Below are positions 8,549 to 18,654 of a stretch of DNA of 64,000 nucleotides, one piece after another (position 1 is the first letter of the stretch; each line of letters opens with the position of its first letter). The DNA comes from Bacillota bacterium (GTDB lineage: Bacteria > Bacillota > UBA4882 > UBA8346). The translations under genes and the position numbers were made by a program. The stretch covers positions 62,001-126,000 of the forward strand of contig JAEYRN010000044.1 in the NCBI GenBank assembly GCA_023435565.1. The letters run 5' to 3'. Below the pieces are notes generated by a model. That model did no database searches, was not told the DNA's origin, and saw only the letters and a list, made by a program, of their open reading frames with translations.

Positions 8549-8899
8549 ATGACGCCGGAAGAATACACCCAAACAGTTATTGCATTCAATGAATACTTGG
8601 AACGAATGCTTAACGCAGTTGAGCATATTTGTGAAGATTTACAAGAATCTGATTATCAAGGACTCAGTCCCGCTATGCCGGCGGTATTGGATGGGTTGGC
8701 ATGGATTTTTGAAGCGATGGAAGGTTTTATTAACTTAGGAAAAATTGAAACTGAAAAATATCATACATTACAAGATATAATTAAGAATATGGGGGAAGCG
8801 TTTGAAAATAAGGACCATCGTTTACTCCACGATTTGTTGGAGTATGAATTATTACCATTAATCGATAGTATAAAAATAATCGACCAACCTATTAATTAA
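8549..8899 (+). CDS. Small acidic helical protein of the flagellin glycosylation locus, function unknown
   Basis: I do not recognise this 116-residue protein. It is acidic, predicted mostly helical, and has no signal peptide or membrane segment. It contains LERMLNAVEHICEDLQ near the start and LLHDLLEYELLPLIDSIKII near the end. It lies between the flagellin terminator and the MAF-type gene, 12 bp upstream of the latter, so the two are probably co-transcribed. The position suggests a role in flagellin modification or export, as an accessory protein or chaperone, but this is inference. GGGGAG lies 10 bases before the ATG. Confidence 0.75.
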   Translation: MTPEEYTQTVIAFNEYLERMLNAVEHICEDLQESDYQGLSPAMPAVLDGLAWIFEAMEGFINLGKIETEKYHTLQDIIKNMGEAFENKDHRLLHDLLEYELLPLIDSIKIIDQPIN

Positions 8900-8911
8900 A
8901 GGAGATCTAAA

Positions 8912-11900
8912 TTGTTCTACGAAAAGAATTTTAAGTTTATTAGCACCAAATTTCCGTTTTTACTCAAAGAATTAAACAATATTTCGAAAAAAACAGATTT
9001 AGACATTGAAGTTATTAAAAGTAAAAACGGTAAGCCGGTAACCCGAGTTGTAAAAAACGGGCGCCAGATTTTTTTGAATAGTGCATATGACCCGGAAATG
9101 GAGGCTGGGCGCTGGGCGGAACGCCATGCCGTTAATGAAAAAAGTACGCTCTTCATTTTTGGGGGCGGTTTTTTATATCATCTAAAAGCAATTCTCAAAA
9201 AGGGAAGTTATCAAAAAGTGGTTTGTTATGAGCCTTGTCCGGAGTTGCTAAAGAAATGTCTTCAAAATATTGACCTATCGGAATTTAAAAATTATGATTT
9301 TCTAATAGTGACCGGTAATAATTTCATAGAAGTTGCCGGTCAAATAAACCAGTATTTATCAGTCGCGATTTTAGAACATCAAATAGAAATTTTACCATAT
9401 TACCAGGAGTTGTTTACTGAACAAATTTCCAGAATTCAATATGTTCTATGGGAATCTATTAGAATCAGTAGGCTAAACTTGGCTACCAGCAAAATGGCAG
9501 GTTCACAATGGCTTGCCAATGGGGCCTTTAATAGTCATACAATAATTAATTCACCAGGTATCCGCAACTTTTTTGATAAGTTTAAAGGAATTCCGGCAGT
9601 TATTGTTTCTGCCGGACCTTCTCTCGTGAAGAATATTCATTTACTTAATAATATCAGGGAGAATGCAGTAATTATTTGTGCCGGGACAAGTATCCGGGCA
9701 ATGCAAAAGTTTGAAGTACTCCCCCATTTTTTAGTCGCCTTTGACGGCGCTCCATGTAATACGGAAATATTTAGTAACTTGGAGCTGAAAGATATTTGTT
9801 TAATATATAGTTACCGATTTTTCCCTAAAGCGTTGCAACAGTTTACCGGTAAAAAGGTTTATATGAAATTGGACACGGATACTTTCTCCGATTATTTAAG
9901 TTTAAAATGCGGAGGTTATGATTTTGGAACGATTCGAAGCGGATTCTCAGTGGCCCATTCAGCTTTGGATGTAGCTATGAAAATGGGATGCGAACCGGTA
10001 ATCATGATTGGACAAGATTTAGCCTTTACTGGTAACCGGAATTATGCGGAAAATCTGAAAATGATCACCTTTGATAATAATAACTTGCCACCCGGATCTT
10101 TTTATACCAAAGATATTGATGGTAAAGACATAGTGACCGATCAGAAATTGGATAGCATGAGGCTTTTATTTGAACTGATGGCTGCGGAGTATTATCAGGG
10201 AAAGACAATTATCAATGCTACCGAAGGCGGCCAGCCGATTAAAGGTATTTCTAACCGGAAGTTGGCTGAGGTAATTAATGAATATTGTCAAACGGCGAAA
10301 AATATAACCGGACAAATTGATTACATCTATAATTCAGGATTTCAAGAGATAAAGCGTCACGCATCTCAAGCAATCAGTAATATTCGGGAAATCCGTTCGT
10401 TAGCTATTCATGAATTTTTTCATATGGAGAGTTTAGTCACGCAAATTGACCAGGCACGGAAGCTATTATTTTTTGAAGGATTTGAATTTGATAAATTAGA
10501 GTTATTATTGACCAAGACCGCCGCTGAATTTCAAGGATTTTTAAGTAGGCGGGAATGGCAGTTGATTATGAAAGATGTTATTGATAGTAAAATAAATCCT
10601 AATCAGATAGCAATTGAACTGATGGGAGAAATCAGAAATGAAGAATACTATTGCACAAAACTTCAATATTGGCTGAATATTTTAACAGAAACGAGCCGCC
10701 ATCTGAGATTATTGATTGGGCCTATTGCACGCCTCTTAAACAGTATTAGTAATGATGAAAATGATGTTGTTTCAATAACTAAAATAGCTAATACAGAAAC
10801 TTGGCAACAATATGAAGAAAAAATAAGAAAAGGTAGAAAGTTGGATGAGATTAAAGCTCAATTGGTATCCATTATTAAGCAAGGCAGTCGAACGGACATA
10901 AATGAGTATCAGTATTTATACGGAGTAGTTTTATATAAAACCGGACAATATGAAAAAGCTTTTGATACTATATATTTATTGGCGGTAAAGAATAATAATT
11001 TCGCTAAGGCATATTTTTTAGGTTTTAGGATTATTCGCCAATTTCATAATGTTACAATGATTAAAAATTATCTTAAAAAGTGTCTGGAATCAAACTATAA
11101 AACAAAATATTGTCAAAAAATGTTAATAAATACAGCTTTTCTCGCTAAAGAATATATGGTTACCAATAACTATTTAACGGAATTTGAAAATGAACTCCGG
11201 CCTCGTTCTTTTTATACGGCGATTAAAATTGCTTGCTTGACAGCAATGAAACTGTATGGAGAAGCCGAGGTAGTATATGAAAATTTAATAAAAAATTACC
11301 GGATAAGACCATCCATAAGAAAAAGGCTGACTGAGTTACTTATCAACCGGGAAGAAACGGACTATGAAAAAGTTTATCAATCAAATATTGCCTTTTTTAA
11401 AGATAAAGGTATTGAATTCAAGGATTATACTCAAGCCGGATATAAGCTTTGTCGGTTTTTAGGCGAAGAATATATTTTTGATTCCCAACAAAAACGATTT
11501 ATACCGATTCCGGATGAAACCGAAAACGACACTTTGGAAATAGTGGCTGAAGATACATTAATGATTTGCGATACCGATAACGTTAAGCTTTATGAACAAT
11601 TACAGGAATATTTAAAGAAAGATATCTCGGAAACGGACCGTCAAAAAATACTATTGACCCCGATCATAGTTGTTGAGCATCAAGCGGAACACTGGCAGTT
11701 GCTGATGCAGAGGTTTGATTTCAATAAATTAAATGAATGGCGTAATCTACATTTTTTAATCGGGATAGATAATCAAAGGTTGGAAAGGATTTATCAAGAT
11801 GTTTCGTTACCTCTTCCTAACGTCTTATATGGAACGGATTTAGTAGAAATTAAGGAATTGCTGGATAAAATAAAAAAAGAGCGGGATATTTCGTACCAAC

Positions 11901-13153
11901 AAGACAAGGACATTTTAAAGGATTATTACCAGCAACGGATAGATGGACTGCCTCAAAAAATCATGGTTGTTGTTAGTATCACGAATCCAATAATATTAAA
12001 ATATGGCCAAGCACTAGTGAAATTTATAACCGAGCAGGGTTATGAATGCAGGTTAGAGCATGAAAATGCTCCTTATTACAAATTCAGTAAGTATACTGAT
12101 TTAAAATTACTGGATCAATTTCGCCCGGATTTAGTAGTTCATCTGTTTGCCTTACAAGAGGAGTTGGAGGCTTATAAAGACTTAGACTTACCCTTTATTT
12201 ACTGGAGGATACTGGACCGTCCGTTAACCAAAATCACGACTGTTTGTCATTTAGAAAAAGTTTTGGTTCATGGGGATCAAAAATTTAAATCAGACCTGAT
12301 TAATAAAGGATTTCAAGTGGTACAAATTCGGGAAATTCCATTACCCTATCTTCCAGGAATGGGAGAGGGTGTTGTTGAAAACGGAAAAGAAAAAGGGATA
12401 CAGGTGGCGATTAACGCTGATATTAAGGATCCAGAACCTATAATCAGTAATATTGCAACCATTGTTTTTGGGATGTTGTCGGGTAGAAATATTACTAAAC
12501 AAAACGTAGTTTCGGTAATAAATACAATCTACTTTAGATTATATTCTCATTTCTTAAACCTGGATTCAATTCTTCAAGAAGATAAATTATATAATGAAAT
12601 TATTAATGAAGAATTAGATAAGTGTAATTTAGAAATTGGAAAACAAATGGTGGATTTAATTGCTTCTTTATTTAGGAGGGAAATGGAAGATACATTAATG
12701 AACCTGACTCAAGTAAGTTGGTTATTAAACTCCAAAGGAGATTATAAGATAGAATTATTTGGGAAAGGATGGGAAAAAATTACTTCTTTTAAGGATTGTT
12801 TCCAAGGTTACCTAGAACCGCTTAGTGATCGATATCAGCAAGCAGTATTAGAAAGTAAAATAAATATATATACCAATTTGTCTTATAAAAATGGTTCATA
12901 CATGCAACCGGACTTGATTAACGGAATCGCAGCGGGAGGATTTTTTCTGGTAAATGGGTGTCTTGTAAATGATACCGTAGTACCGACTGCGGGCCTTTTT
13001 CAAGAATTGTTGGAAACATACAGTACTAAGGAGGAATTACTCAGTAAAGTAGAGTATTTCTTGAAGAATGAAAATATACGGCGTAAAAGGTCTGAGCAAT
13101 TAAGCGATTTGGTTAGAGAAAAGTTTAAATTTGAAAATATTAAATTGGTGTGA
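8912..13153 (+). CDS. MAF/DUF115 flagellin glycosyltransferase fused to TPR and CgeB-like domains
   Basis: This is a 1413-residue protein starting at TTG (GGAG 8 bases upstream). Residues ~1-600 match motility-associated factor (MAF/DUF115) proteins: FIFGGGFLYHLKAIL (about 81-95), IVSAGPSLVKN (about 231-241) and a later MIGQDLAFTG. MAF proteins transfer nonulosonic acids such as pseudaminic acid to flagellin. A helical, TPR-like stretch covers about 650-850. The C-terminal third (about 970-1413) resembles CgeB-type glycosyltransferases, with FYLR... replaced here by YWRILDRP, and ELFGKGW and GSYMQPDLINGIAAGGFFL near the end. One polypeptide therefore probably holds two glycosyltransferase modules. 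The domain borders are estimated by eye. Confidence 0.82.
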   Translation: MFYEKNFKFISTKFPFLLKELNNISKKTDLDIEVIKSKNGKPVTRVVKNGRQIFLNSAYDPEMEAGRWAERHAVNEKSTLFIFGGGFLYHLKAILKKGSYQKVVCYEPCPELLKKCLQNIDLSEFKNYDFLIVTGNNFIEVAGQINQYLSVAILEHQIEILPYYQELFTEQISRIQYVLWESIRISRLNLATSKMAGSQWLANGAFNSHTIINSPGIRNFFDKFKGIPAVIVSAGPSLVKNIHLLNNIRENAVIICAGTSIRAMQKFEVLPHFLVAFDGAPCNTEIFSNLELKDICLIYSYRFFPKALQQFTGKKVYMKLDTDTFSDYLSLKCGGYDFGTIRSGFSVAHSALDVAMKMGCEPVIMIGQDLAFTGNRNYAENLKMITFDNNNLPPGSFYTKDIDGKDIVTDQKLDSMRLLFELMAAEYYQGKTIINATEGGQPIKGISNRKLAEVINEYCQTAKNITGQIDYIYNSGFQEIKRHASQAISNIREIRSLAIHEFFHMESLVTQIDQARKLLFFEGFEFDKLELLLTKTAAEFQGFLSRREWQLIMKDVIDSKINPNQIAIELMGEIRNEEYYCTKLQYWLNILTETSRHLRLLIGPIARLLNSISNDENDVVSITKIANTETWQQYEEKIRKGRKLDEIKAQLVSIIKQGSRTDINEYQYLYGVVLYKTGQYEKAFDTIYLLAVKNNNFAKAYFLGFRIIRQFHNVTMIKNYLKKCLESNYKTKYCQKMLINTAFLAKEYMVTNNYLTEFENELRPRSFYTAIKIACLTAMKLYGEAEVVYENLIKNYRIRPSIRKRLTELLINREETDYEKVYQSNIAFFKDKGIEFKDYTQAGYKLCRFLGEEYIFDSQQKRFIPIPDETENDTLEIVAEDTLMICDTDNVKLYEQLQEYLKKDISETDRQKILLTPIIVVEHQAEHWQLLMQRFDFNKLNEWRNLHFLIGIDNQRLERIYQDVSLPLPNVLYGTDLVEIKELLDKIKKERDISYQQDKDILKDYYQQRIDGLPQKIMVVVSITNPIILKYGQALVKFITEQGYECRLEHENAPYYKFSKYTDLKLLDQFRPDLVVHLFALQEELEAYKDLDLPFIYWRILDRPLTKITTVCHLEKVLVHGDQKFKSDLINKGFQVVQIREIPLPYLPGMGEGVVENGKEKGIQVAINADIKDPEPIISNIATIVFGMLSGRNITKQNVVSVINTIYFRLYSHFLNLDSILQEDKLYNEIINEELDKCNLEIGKQMVDLIASLFRREMEDTLMNLTQVSWLLNSKGDYKIELFGKGWEKITSFKDCFQGYLEPLSDRYQQAVLESKINIYTNLSYKNGSYMQPDLINGIAAGGFFLVNGCLVNDTVVPTAGLFQELLETYSTKEELLSKVEYFLKNENIRRKRSEQLSDLVREKFKFENIKLV

Positions 13154-13267
13154 ACTTGTGTTTGATTTCAAAATATAGAGAAGAATTATAACCTGTTTAA
13201 TAAAGGATTGAATATTAACGTGCAATGATTATCAACCTTAGTAGAACTTAAGGAGATGGGAGTTCTG

Positions 13268-14428
13268 ATGACGATTCCTTATGCCAGACAGACAATTAGT
13301 GATTCTGACATACAAGCAGTAACGGAAGTATTAAAATCAATCTGGCTTACTCAGGGGCCGACTATAGATAAATTTGAGCAAGCGGTCGCCCGATATTGTG
13401 GTGTTAAGTATGCAGTAGCGGTATGTAATGCTACGTCTGCTTTATATATTGCTTGCTCAGCAACTGGTTTGGGTGATGGAGATCTACTTTGGACTTCACC
13501 TAATACTTTTGTAGCATCGGCAAATTGCGGCTTATACTGTAACGCAAAGGTTGATTTTGTAGATATTAACCCTAAAACATATAATTTAAACGTTGAAAAA
13601 TTGGAACAAAAGTTATATGAGGCCAAAAAAATAGGGAAATTACCAAAAATAGTAATTCCGGTTCATTTTGCAGGACAATCTTGTGAAATGGAGCAAATCT
13701 CTGAGTTAGCAAACGAGTATGGTTTTACAGTCATTGAAGATGCCTCGCATGCTATTGGAGGGTTATACCAAAAGGATAAGGTGGGGTCATGTAACAATTC
13801 GGCAATTACTATTTTTAGTTTTCACCCGGTAAAAATTATTACCACCGGAGAGGGTGGGATGCTCCTAACCAACCGGGAAGATATATATCGGAAGCTTATT
13901 TTATTAAGGAGTCATGGGATTACGAGAGATTCCGATTTAATGGAAGGAGAATCGCATGGACCATGGTATTATCAACAGATAAGTTTGGGATTCAACTTCC
14001 GAATGACTGATATTCATGCAGCGTTAGGATTAAGCCAGTTGCAACGAATAGATGAATTCATAAAACGGCGCCGGTATTTAGCAGAGCGGTATAATAAATT
14101 GCTTGCAGATTTACCTGTTATAACACCTTGGGAACACCCCGACTGTAAGTCAGCTTATCATATATATGTGATACGCTTGAAGTTGGATCAGATTAAAAAG
14201 ACACACCGAGAGGTATTTGAGGAGCTTAGGCGAGAGGAGATAACAGTTAATTTGCATTATATACCGGTACATACCCAACCATATTATCAGAAGTTAGGGT
14301 TTAAGTGGGGAGATTTCCCGGATGCAGAGCAATATTACCGGGAGACGATAAGCCTACCAATGTATTTCGGGTTAAAAGATGAAGAGCAGAATTACGTCGT
14401 TAGTAAGTTAAGAGAGATTTTGGAGTAG
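13268..14428 (+). CDS. pseC: PseC-type sugar aminotransferase (pseudaminic acid pathway)
   Basis: This 386-residue DegT/DnrJ/EryC1-family PLP enzyme matches PseC throughout: IPYARQTISDSDIQAV at the start, SIWLTQGPTIDKFE, then IEDASHAIGG and FSFHPVKIITTGEGG with the PLP lysine. PseC converts a UDP-4-keto-6-deoxy-AltNAc intermediate to the 4-amino sugar. The start is taken at ATG 13268; the upstream in-frame ATG at 13256 follows the AAGGAG ribosome site directly and is too close to it. The gene sits after the MAF-like transferase and before a SpsF-like gene. The other Pse enzymes (PseB, G, H, I) are not in the window. Confidence 0.88.
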   Translation: MTIPYARQTISDSDIQAVTEVLKSIWLTQGPTIDKFEQAVARYCGVKYAVAVCNATSALYIACSATGLGDGDLLWTSPNTFVASANCGLYCNAKVDFVDINPKTYNLNVEKLEQKLYEAKKIGKLPKIVIPVHFAGQSCEMEQISELANEYGFTVIEDASHAIGGLYQKDKVGSCNNSAITIFSFHPVKIITTGEGGMLLTNREDIYRKLILLRSHGITRDSDLMEGESHGPWYYQQISLGFNFRMTDIHAALGLSQLQRIDEFIKRRRYLAERYNKLLADLPVITPWEHPDCKSAYHIYVIRLKLDQIKKTHREVFEELRREEITVNLHYIPVHTQPYYQKLGFKWGDFPDAEQYYRETISLPMYFGLKDEEQNYVVSKLREILE

Positions 14429-14558
14429 AACGTAACACGATAGAATCAACCAATTAACCGAATAAACTTAGGTTTTAATATTTTGTTTTGTGACGGGCAA
14501 TAATGCCAGTAACATGTAACGCGTGACTCATACTCATGACGGATATGCGAGGAAAAAC

Positions 14559-16208
14559 ATGCCTAAGGTTCGGATTGTGATTCAGAGTAGATTATCATCG
14601 TCACGGTTGCCGGCAAAGGCGTTATTGCCGGTGGCCGGAATGCCTTCCGTAGTTTTATGCGCTTTGAGGGCGGCTAATACCGGAATTGAGACGATGGTGG
14701 CTACTTCGGTTGATTCCTCCGACGATATGATAGTTGAGGCTTTAAGTAAAGCTGGGATTAAGTTTTTCCGGGGGTCCTTAGATGATGTGCTCGGCAGATA
14801 TGAATTGGCGACCCAAGATATGGAGTCTGGTTCGATTGTAGTCCGGATGACTGCCGACAACCTATTGCCGGATGGCGGTTTAGTCCTAGAAATGATAGAA
14901 GCTATGATTAATAAAGGTTTAGAGTATTTAGGGACAAATGATCAACGGCTGCCGTATGGTTTGGCGGCTGAAGTTTTAACGGTTAATGTTCTTAGGGAAG
15001 CTAATCAAAATGCATCTATGCCTTATGAACGGGAACATGTAACACCTTGGATTAGAAATAAATATAATTCCGGTATTTTTAAATCAGGCCAATTAAATCA
15101 TGACTTAGGTTACTTAAGATGTACGATGGATACATTTGAAGACTACTTAAGAGTAGTTAAAGTTTTTAAAAATATTCAGGATCCGATTGGAGTACCCTGG
15201 GTTGATTTATGTGAGAAACTGGCTACATTAGAGAAGGCTTCGGGATTTAAGTTGGTCAAACAAAAGAAAAGTGGGTTCGAATATAGCGAATTGACTTTAG
15301 GAACGGCCCAATTAGGAATGGAGTATGGGATTGCTAACCGAAAAGGAAAGCCAACAACCGAAACAGCAATTAGTTTAATTCATAAGGCAATCGGATATGG
15401 TTTAAATTCGATCGATACTGCTAGAGGTTATGGAGAGGCTGAATTACGAGTCGGTGAAGCGCTGCAGGGAAAATATTTTGATCATGCCCGTGTAATCACA
15501 AAATTGGATCCTCTGGTATGGTTGAAGGAAGGTCAATCGGAGCAAGTTGTCTCCACTGCGGTGGACGCGAGTATAATGCGTTCTTGCCGGGAATTACGAT
15601 TAAATCGATTACCTATCTTGTTGCTCCATCGTTGGGAGCACCGCAATGCTTTTCAAGGCGCAATCTGGCAAAGATTAATGCAATTAAAAGATGAAAGAGT
15701 AATTGGAGCTTTGGGGGCTTCGGTACAATCACCTGAGGAGGCTTTGGAGGCATTGCAGGATCCTGAAATTCGCCTGGTTCAACTGCCATTTAATATACTG
15801 GATTGGCGCTGGCGAAAAGCAAAGATCGATCAAGCTCTTTTACATCGAAAAGATTTAGCTGTTCATGTACGCAGCATATTACTGCAGGGGGTTTTGATAT
15901 CCGAACCGAACGTTTGGCCTGAGGTTAAGGGAGTTGATGCTGGGCTGATGGTGACCGAGCTTGATAAGCTGGTTTTAAAACTGGGCAGGAAAAGCCGGGC
16001 CGATCTTTGTATAGCTTATGTTAGAGCACAACCTTGGATTGATAGTTTGGTTATTGGGATGGAAACAATCAATCAGTTGGAAGAGAATATTAAGCTTTTT
16101 ATGAATGAACCGTTGACCGCCGATGAAGCCCTATTGGTAGAAGATAGTTTAGGGGAAGCTCCGGTAGAGTTATTGAACCCGGCTTTATGGAAATACGTTA
16201 CGCGTTAA
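14559..16208 (+). CDS. SpsF-like cytidylyltransferase fused to aldo/keto reductase
   Basis: Two modules form a 549-residue protein. Residues 1-235 are a nucleotidyltransferase of the SpsF/CMP-sugar synthetase type (IQSRLSSSRLPAKALLPVAG, RMTADNLLPD). Residues ~240-549 are an aldo/keto reductase with its catalytic tetrad visible: D and Y in DTARGYGEAE, K in ITKLDP and H in LLLHRW. The likely role is activation plus reduction of a sugar for flagellin glycan synthesis. The start is set at ATG 14559, which has GAGGA five bases upstream; the GTG at 14523 has no ribosome site. The last codons (GTT ACG CGT TAA) fall in a dispersed ACGCGT repeat. Confidence 0.85.
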   Translation: MPKVRIVIQSRLSSSRLPAKALLPVAGMPSVVLCALRAANTGIETMVATSVDSSDDMIVEALSKAGIKFFRGSLDDVLGRYELATQDMESGSIVVRMTADNLLPDGGLVLEMIEAMINKGLEYLGTNDQRLPYGLAAEVLTVNVLREANQNASMPYEREHVTPWIRNKYNSGIFKSGQLNHDLGYLRCTMDTFEDYLRVVKVFKNIQDPIGVPWVDLCEKLATLEKASGFKLVKQKKSGFEYSELTLGTAQLGMEYGIANRKGKPTTETAISLIHKAIGYGLNSIDTARGYGEAELRVGEALQGKYFDHARVITKLDPLVWLKEGQSEQVVSTAVDASIMRSCRELRLNRLPILLLHRWEHRNAFQGAIWQRLMQLKDERVIGALGASVQSPEEALEALQDPEIRLVQLPFNILDWRWRKAKIDQALLHRKDLAVHVRSILLQGVLISEPNVWPEVKGVDAGLMVTELDKLVLKLGRKSRADLCIAYVRAQPWIDSLVIGMETINQLEENIKLFMNEPLTADEALLVEDSLGEAPVELLNPALWKYVTR

Positions 16209-16256
16209 AGGTACCGAGTTACGCGTAGAATATCCCCGAATATAATGGAGGATTTT

Positions 16257-17069
16257 ATGGATATTATTCCATTCGATAAGTTATTCCGTTTGGACGGGCG
16301 AGTGGCTTTGGTGACCGGGGCTGCAGGGTATTTAGGCAAAAGTATCAGTAATATTTTGGCAGAAGCTGGGGCCCATGTGATTCTAAATGGGCGTTCAAAT
16401 AAAGTCACGGAATTGGTTAATGAAATCAATAAACGTGGGTTGAAAGCATCTTCATCAATATTTGACGTAACGGTTGCGGAAGAAGTTGTAGTGGCGGTTA
16501 ATCAGATTGGAACGGAATATGGCCGTTTGGATGTATTGGTTAATAATGCTTATTTAGGGAGGACTGGTACGGTGGAGACCGCTACCAGTGAAGACTTTAG
16601 TGTAGCCTACGATATTGCGGTAACGGCAGCTTTCAGACTAGTACAACAGGCAAAGCCGCTGTTGGAAAAGGCGGCAAGCATTAATTCCGGTGGGGCTTCG
16701 GTGCTGAATATCGCTTCCATGTATGGGACGGTAAGCCCGGATCCGGCGATTTACGGTGATTCAGGTATGAATAATCCGCCATTTTACGGAGCAGCTAAGG
16801 GTGGGTTGATTCAGTTAACCAGATATCTGGCTTGTCATTTGGCAAGCTTAAAGATTCGGGTCAACAGTATTAGTCCGGGACCTTTTCCGCCGCAAGAGAT
16901 TGCTGAAAAAAGTCCTGTCTTCTTTAAGGAACTTTGCCGTAGGAACCCGATGGGACGAATTGGAGAACCGGATGAACTTCGGGGACCGGTTCTTTTATTA
17001 GCCTCGGACGCGGGATCCTTCATAACCGGAATAAACTTACCGGTGGATGGAGGATGGACGGCATGGTAA
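16257..17069 (+). CDS. Short-chain dehydrogenase/reductase of the glycosylation locus
   Basis: This is a 270-residue classical SDR. The nucleotide-binding motif TGAAGYLG is near residue 20, NNAYLG follows the fourth strand, and the active site is ASMYG ... FYGAAKGG (S, Y and K). The C-terminus has SPGPFPP and a final TGINLPVDGGW. The start is ATG 16257, with GGAGG six bases upstream; ATG 16245 overlaps that site. Campylobacter flagellin glycan loci carry a comparable SDR (PtmA), so a role in nonulosonate or precursor synthesis is plausible. The substrate cannot be told. Confidence 0.82.
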   Translation: MDIIPFDKLFRLDGRVALVTGAAGYLGKSISNILAEAGAHVILNGRSNKVTELVNEINKRGLKASSSIFDVTVAEEVVVAVNQIGTEYGRLDVLVNNAYLGRTGTVETATSEDFSVAYDIAVTAAFRLVQQAKPLLEKAASINSGGASVLNIASMYGTVSPDPAIYGDSGMNNPPFYGAAKGGLIQLTRYLACHLASLKIRVNSISPGPFPPQEIAEKSPVFFKELCRRNPMGRIGEPDELRGPVLLLASDAGSFITGINLPVDGGWTAW

Positions 17070-17074
17070 AAGGT

Positions 17075-17136
17075 CATGAAGACCATGAAGAATTAGAACA
17101 AAGCTTAAAAAATTCATGTTCTTCGTGGTCTTCATG
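17075..17136. repeat. Inverted repeat downstream of the SDR gene
   Basis: CATGAAGACCATGAAGAA (17075-17092) pairs with 17119-17136 with one mismatch. It lies 6 bp after the SDR stop and could act as a terminator, although no clean T run follows. The CCACGAAGA core recurs at 35862-35871 (ACCACGAAGAGCACGAAGAC), suggesting a dispersed repeat. Confidence 0.5.
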
Positions 17137-17432
17137 GTATAAAAGGTCTGATCTTAATCTTAAAATCAACAATTATCTCTAACATTAATACTCAAATACT
17201 CATTCTACCTAACCCCTTGTAGAAACGGGCTCCTTCCTCAACAATTCATCATATATTTCCAGTTCAATCTTCCGAAGTACTATCCAAATCAGTACTGCCT
17301 AGTACCAGTTTTAGGCAGGAGTTCATTATGGGCTACCGAATAGAATTAATATATAAGTTGAATTAAGCAGTAGGAATGTAAACTTAATTAATATATTTTT
17401 ACATCTTAATAATACGTTTAACTGGAGAAAAG
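17137..17432 (+). promoter_or_regulatory. Upstream region of the two-component system
   Basis: No gene is seen in this stretch. At 17277-17306 is GTACTATCCAAATCAGTACTG followed by CTAGTACCAG (shown as two parts). A related arrangement lies at 19335-19376, ahead of the operon after the response regulator, in the opposite orientation. This is a candidate operator for the response regulator. Confidence 0.35.
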
Positions 17433-18650
17433 ATGTCGGAACGGATTTTAAAAATAATAATCTTCGGTATTTCAGCTTTGGCTCATCTGGTAGCGTTTTT
17501 ACAATTTGGGTTTCAAGTTTCAATTTCTTCGGCATACCATTATTATCTTCCCGCTAATTATGAAGTTCTTAGTATTTGGCTATTAGCGATATCACTTGTA
17601 TTTGCAATTTTTATGTTTTATTCGGAAAACCGGTATTGGTTTTTTTTCTGCGCTCGAGGTTTAATTTTATTATTGTTAGGGAGAGTGTTTGGTGATTATT
17701 TTGGAATCGAAATGACACTCTTAACCGTATTGATTCTCGAAGCCTGTATCTACCTCCCTCTTTGGAAGGGGATTGTCTATTCTTTAGGTTTGACAACAAC
17801 CATTGTGTTTCTCCATTCTTTGGCAGCTTGGTTTCGAATGCCTTTTTTTAACTGGTACGAGCATCTAGGGTTCATTATGAACTCAGCGATAATTATTGGG
17901 ATAACATCATTGTTGAGGTTTCAGCGGGAAAACCAGGTCTCGGTAACTGAGTTGAACCGTAGGCTCGATGAAGCAACTTTAGAATTGGCCCAAACTAATA
18001 TGAAGTTACAAGAATATGCGATCTCTGCTGAACAAGAAGCAATGTTGAATGAAAGAAAAAGGGTGGCGCGGGAGGTCCACGATACACTTGCTTATACTCT
18101 GACCAATTTAGTAATGATGATGGAAGCGGCAGTTGATCTCATTCATAAAAATAGTCCAAAAATAACTGAACACTTGGAATTAGCCCGTCAGCAAGCTAAT
18201 GAGGGTTTAAACGAAGTAAGACTTGCCTTACATGCACTCCGTCCGGTCCAATTAACAGATTTAAACGGCTTAGCGGCAATCTGCCGCTTGGTTAAGGCAT
18301 TCGAAAAAGCAAGTCAAATCAAAGTTGAGTTGGAATTAGGAGATGCGCCGTTAAATTTCGGGGCCGAAGCTAACCTGGTTGTATTTCGGTTGGTCCAAGA
18401 GGGAATGACCAACGCATTGCGTCATGGTAGAGCAACTTTGATTACAGTATCTTTAGCTAGGGTCAAGGATGGGTTAAGTATTACCATTAAAGATAACGGG
18501 CTGGGTAGTGGGAACACCGCTCCGACCACCGGTTATGGTTTGGTGGGTATGAGAGAGAGGTTGGAAAAATTAGGTGGTAAATTGGAGGTTTTTAGCTATA
18601 TTGGGGAAGGATTCACGTTAGTTGCGTGGCTTCCCATTTGGGAGGAGTGA
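17433..18650 (+). CDS. Sensor histidine kinase, NarL/LiaS-type
   Basis: The 405-residue protein has about five or six membrane segments in its first 170 residues, with no sizeable extracellular domain. A coiled-coil linker follows, then a HisKA_3 dimerisation helix with ERKRVAREVHDTLAYTL, where H216 is the likely phospho-acceptor. The C-terminal ATPase part contains VQEGMTNALRHG (N box) and DNGLGSG with GYGLVGMRERL (G boxes). It probably phosphorylates the response regulator starting 4 bp downstream. The membrane-embedded sensor suggests an envelope or lipid-borne signal. GGAG lies 8 bases before the ATG. Confidence 0.92.
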   Translation: MSERILKIIIFGISALAHLVAFLQFGFQVSISSAYHYYLPANYEVLSIWLLAISLVFAIFMFYSENRYWFFFCARGLILLLLGRVFGDYFGIEMTLLTVLILEACIYLPLWKGIVYSLGLTTTIVFLHSLAAWFRMPFFNWYEHLGFIMNSAIIIGITSLLRFQRENQVSVTELNRRLDEATLELAQTNMKLQEYAISAEQEAMLNERKRVAREVHDTLAYTLTNLVMMMEAAVDLIHKNSPKITEHLELARQQANEGLNEVRLALHALRPVQLTDLNGLAAICRLVKAFEKASQIKVELELGDAPLNFGAEANLVVFRLVQEGMTNALRHGRATLITVSLARVKDGLSITIKDNGLGSGNTAPTTGYGLVGMRERLEKLGGKLEVFSYIGEGFTLVAWLPIWEE

Positions 18651-18654
18651 AAAG

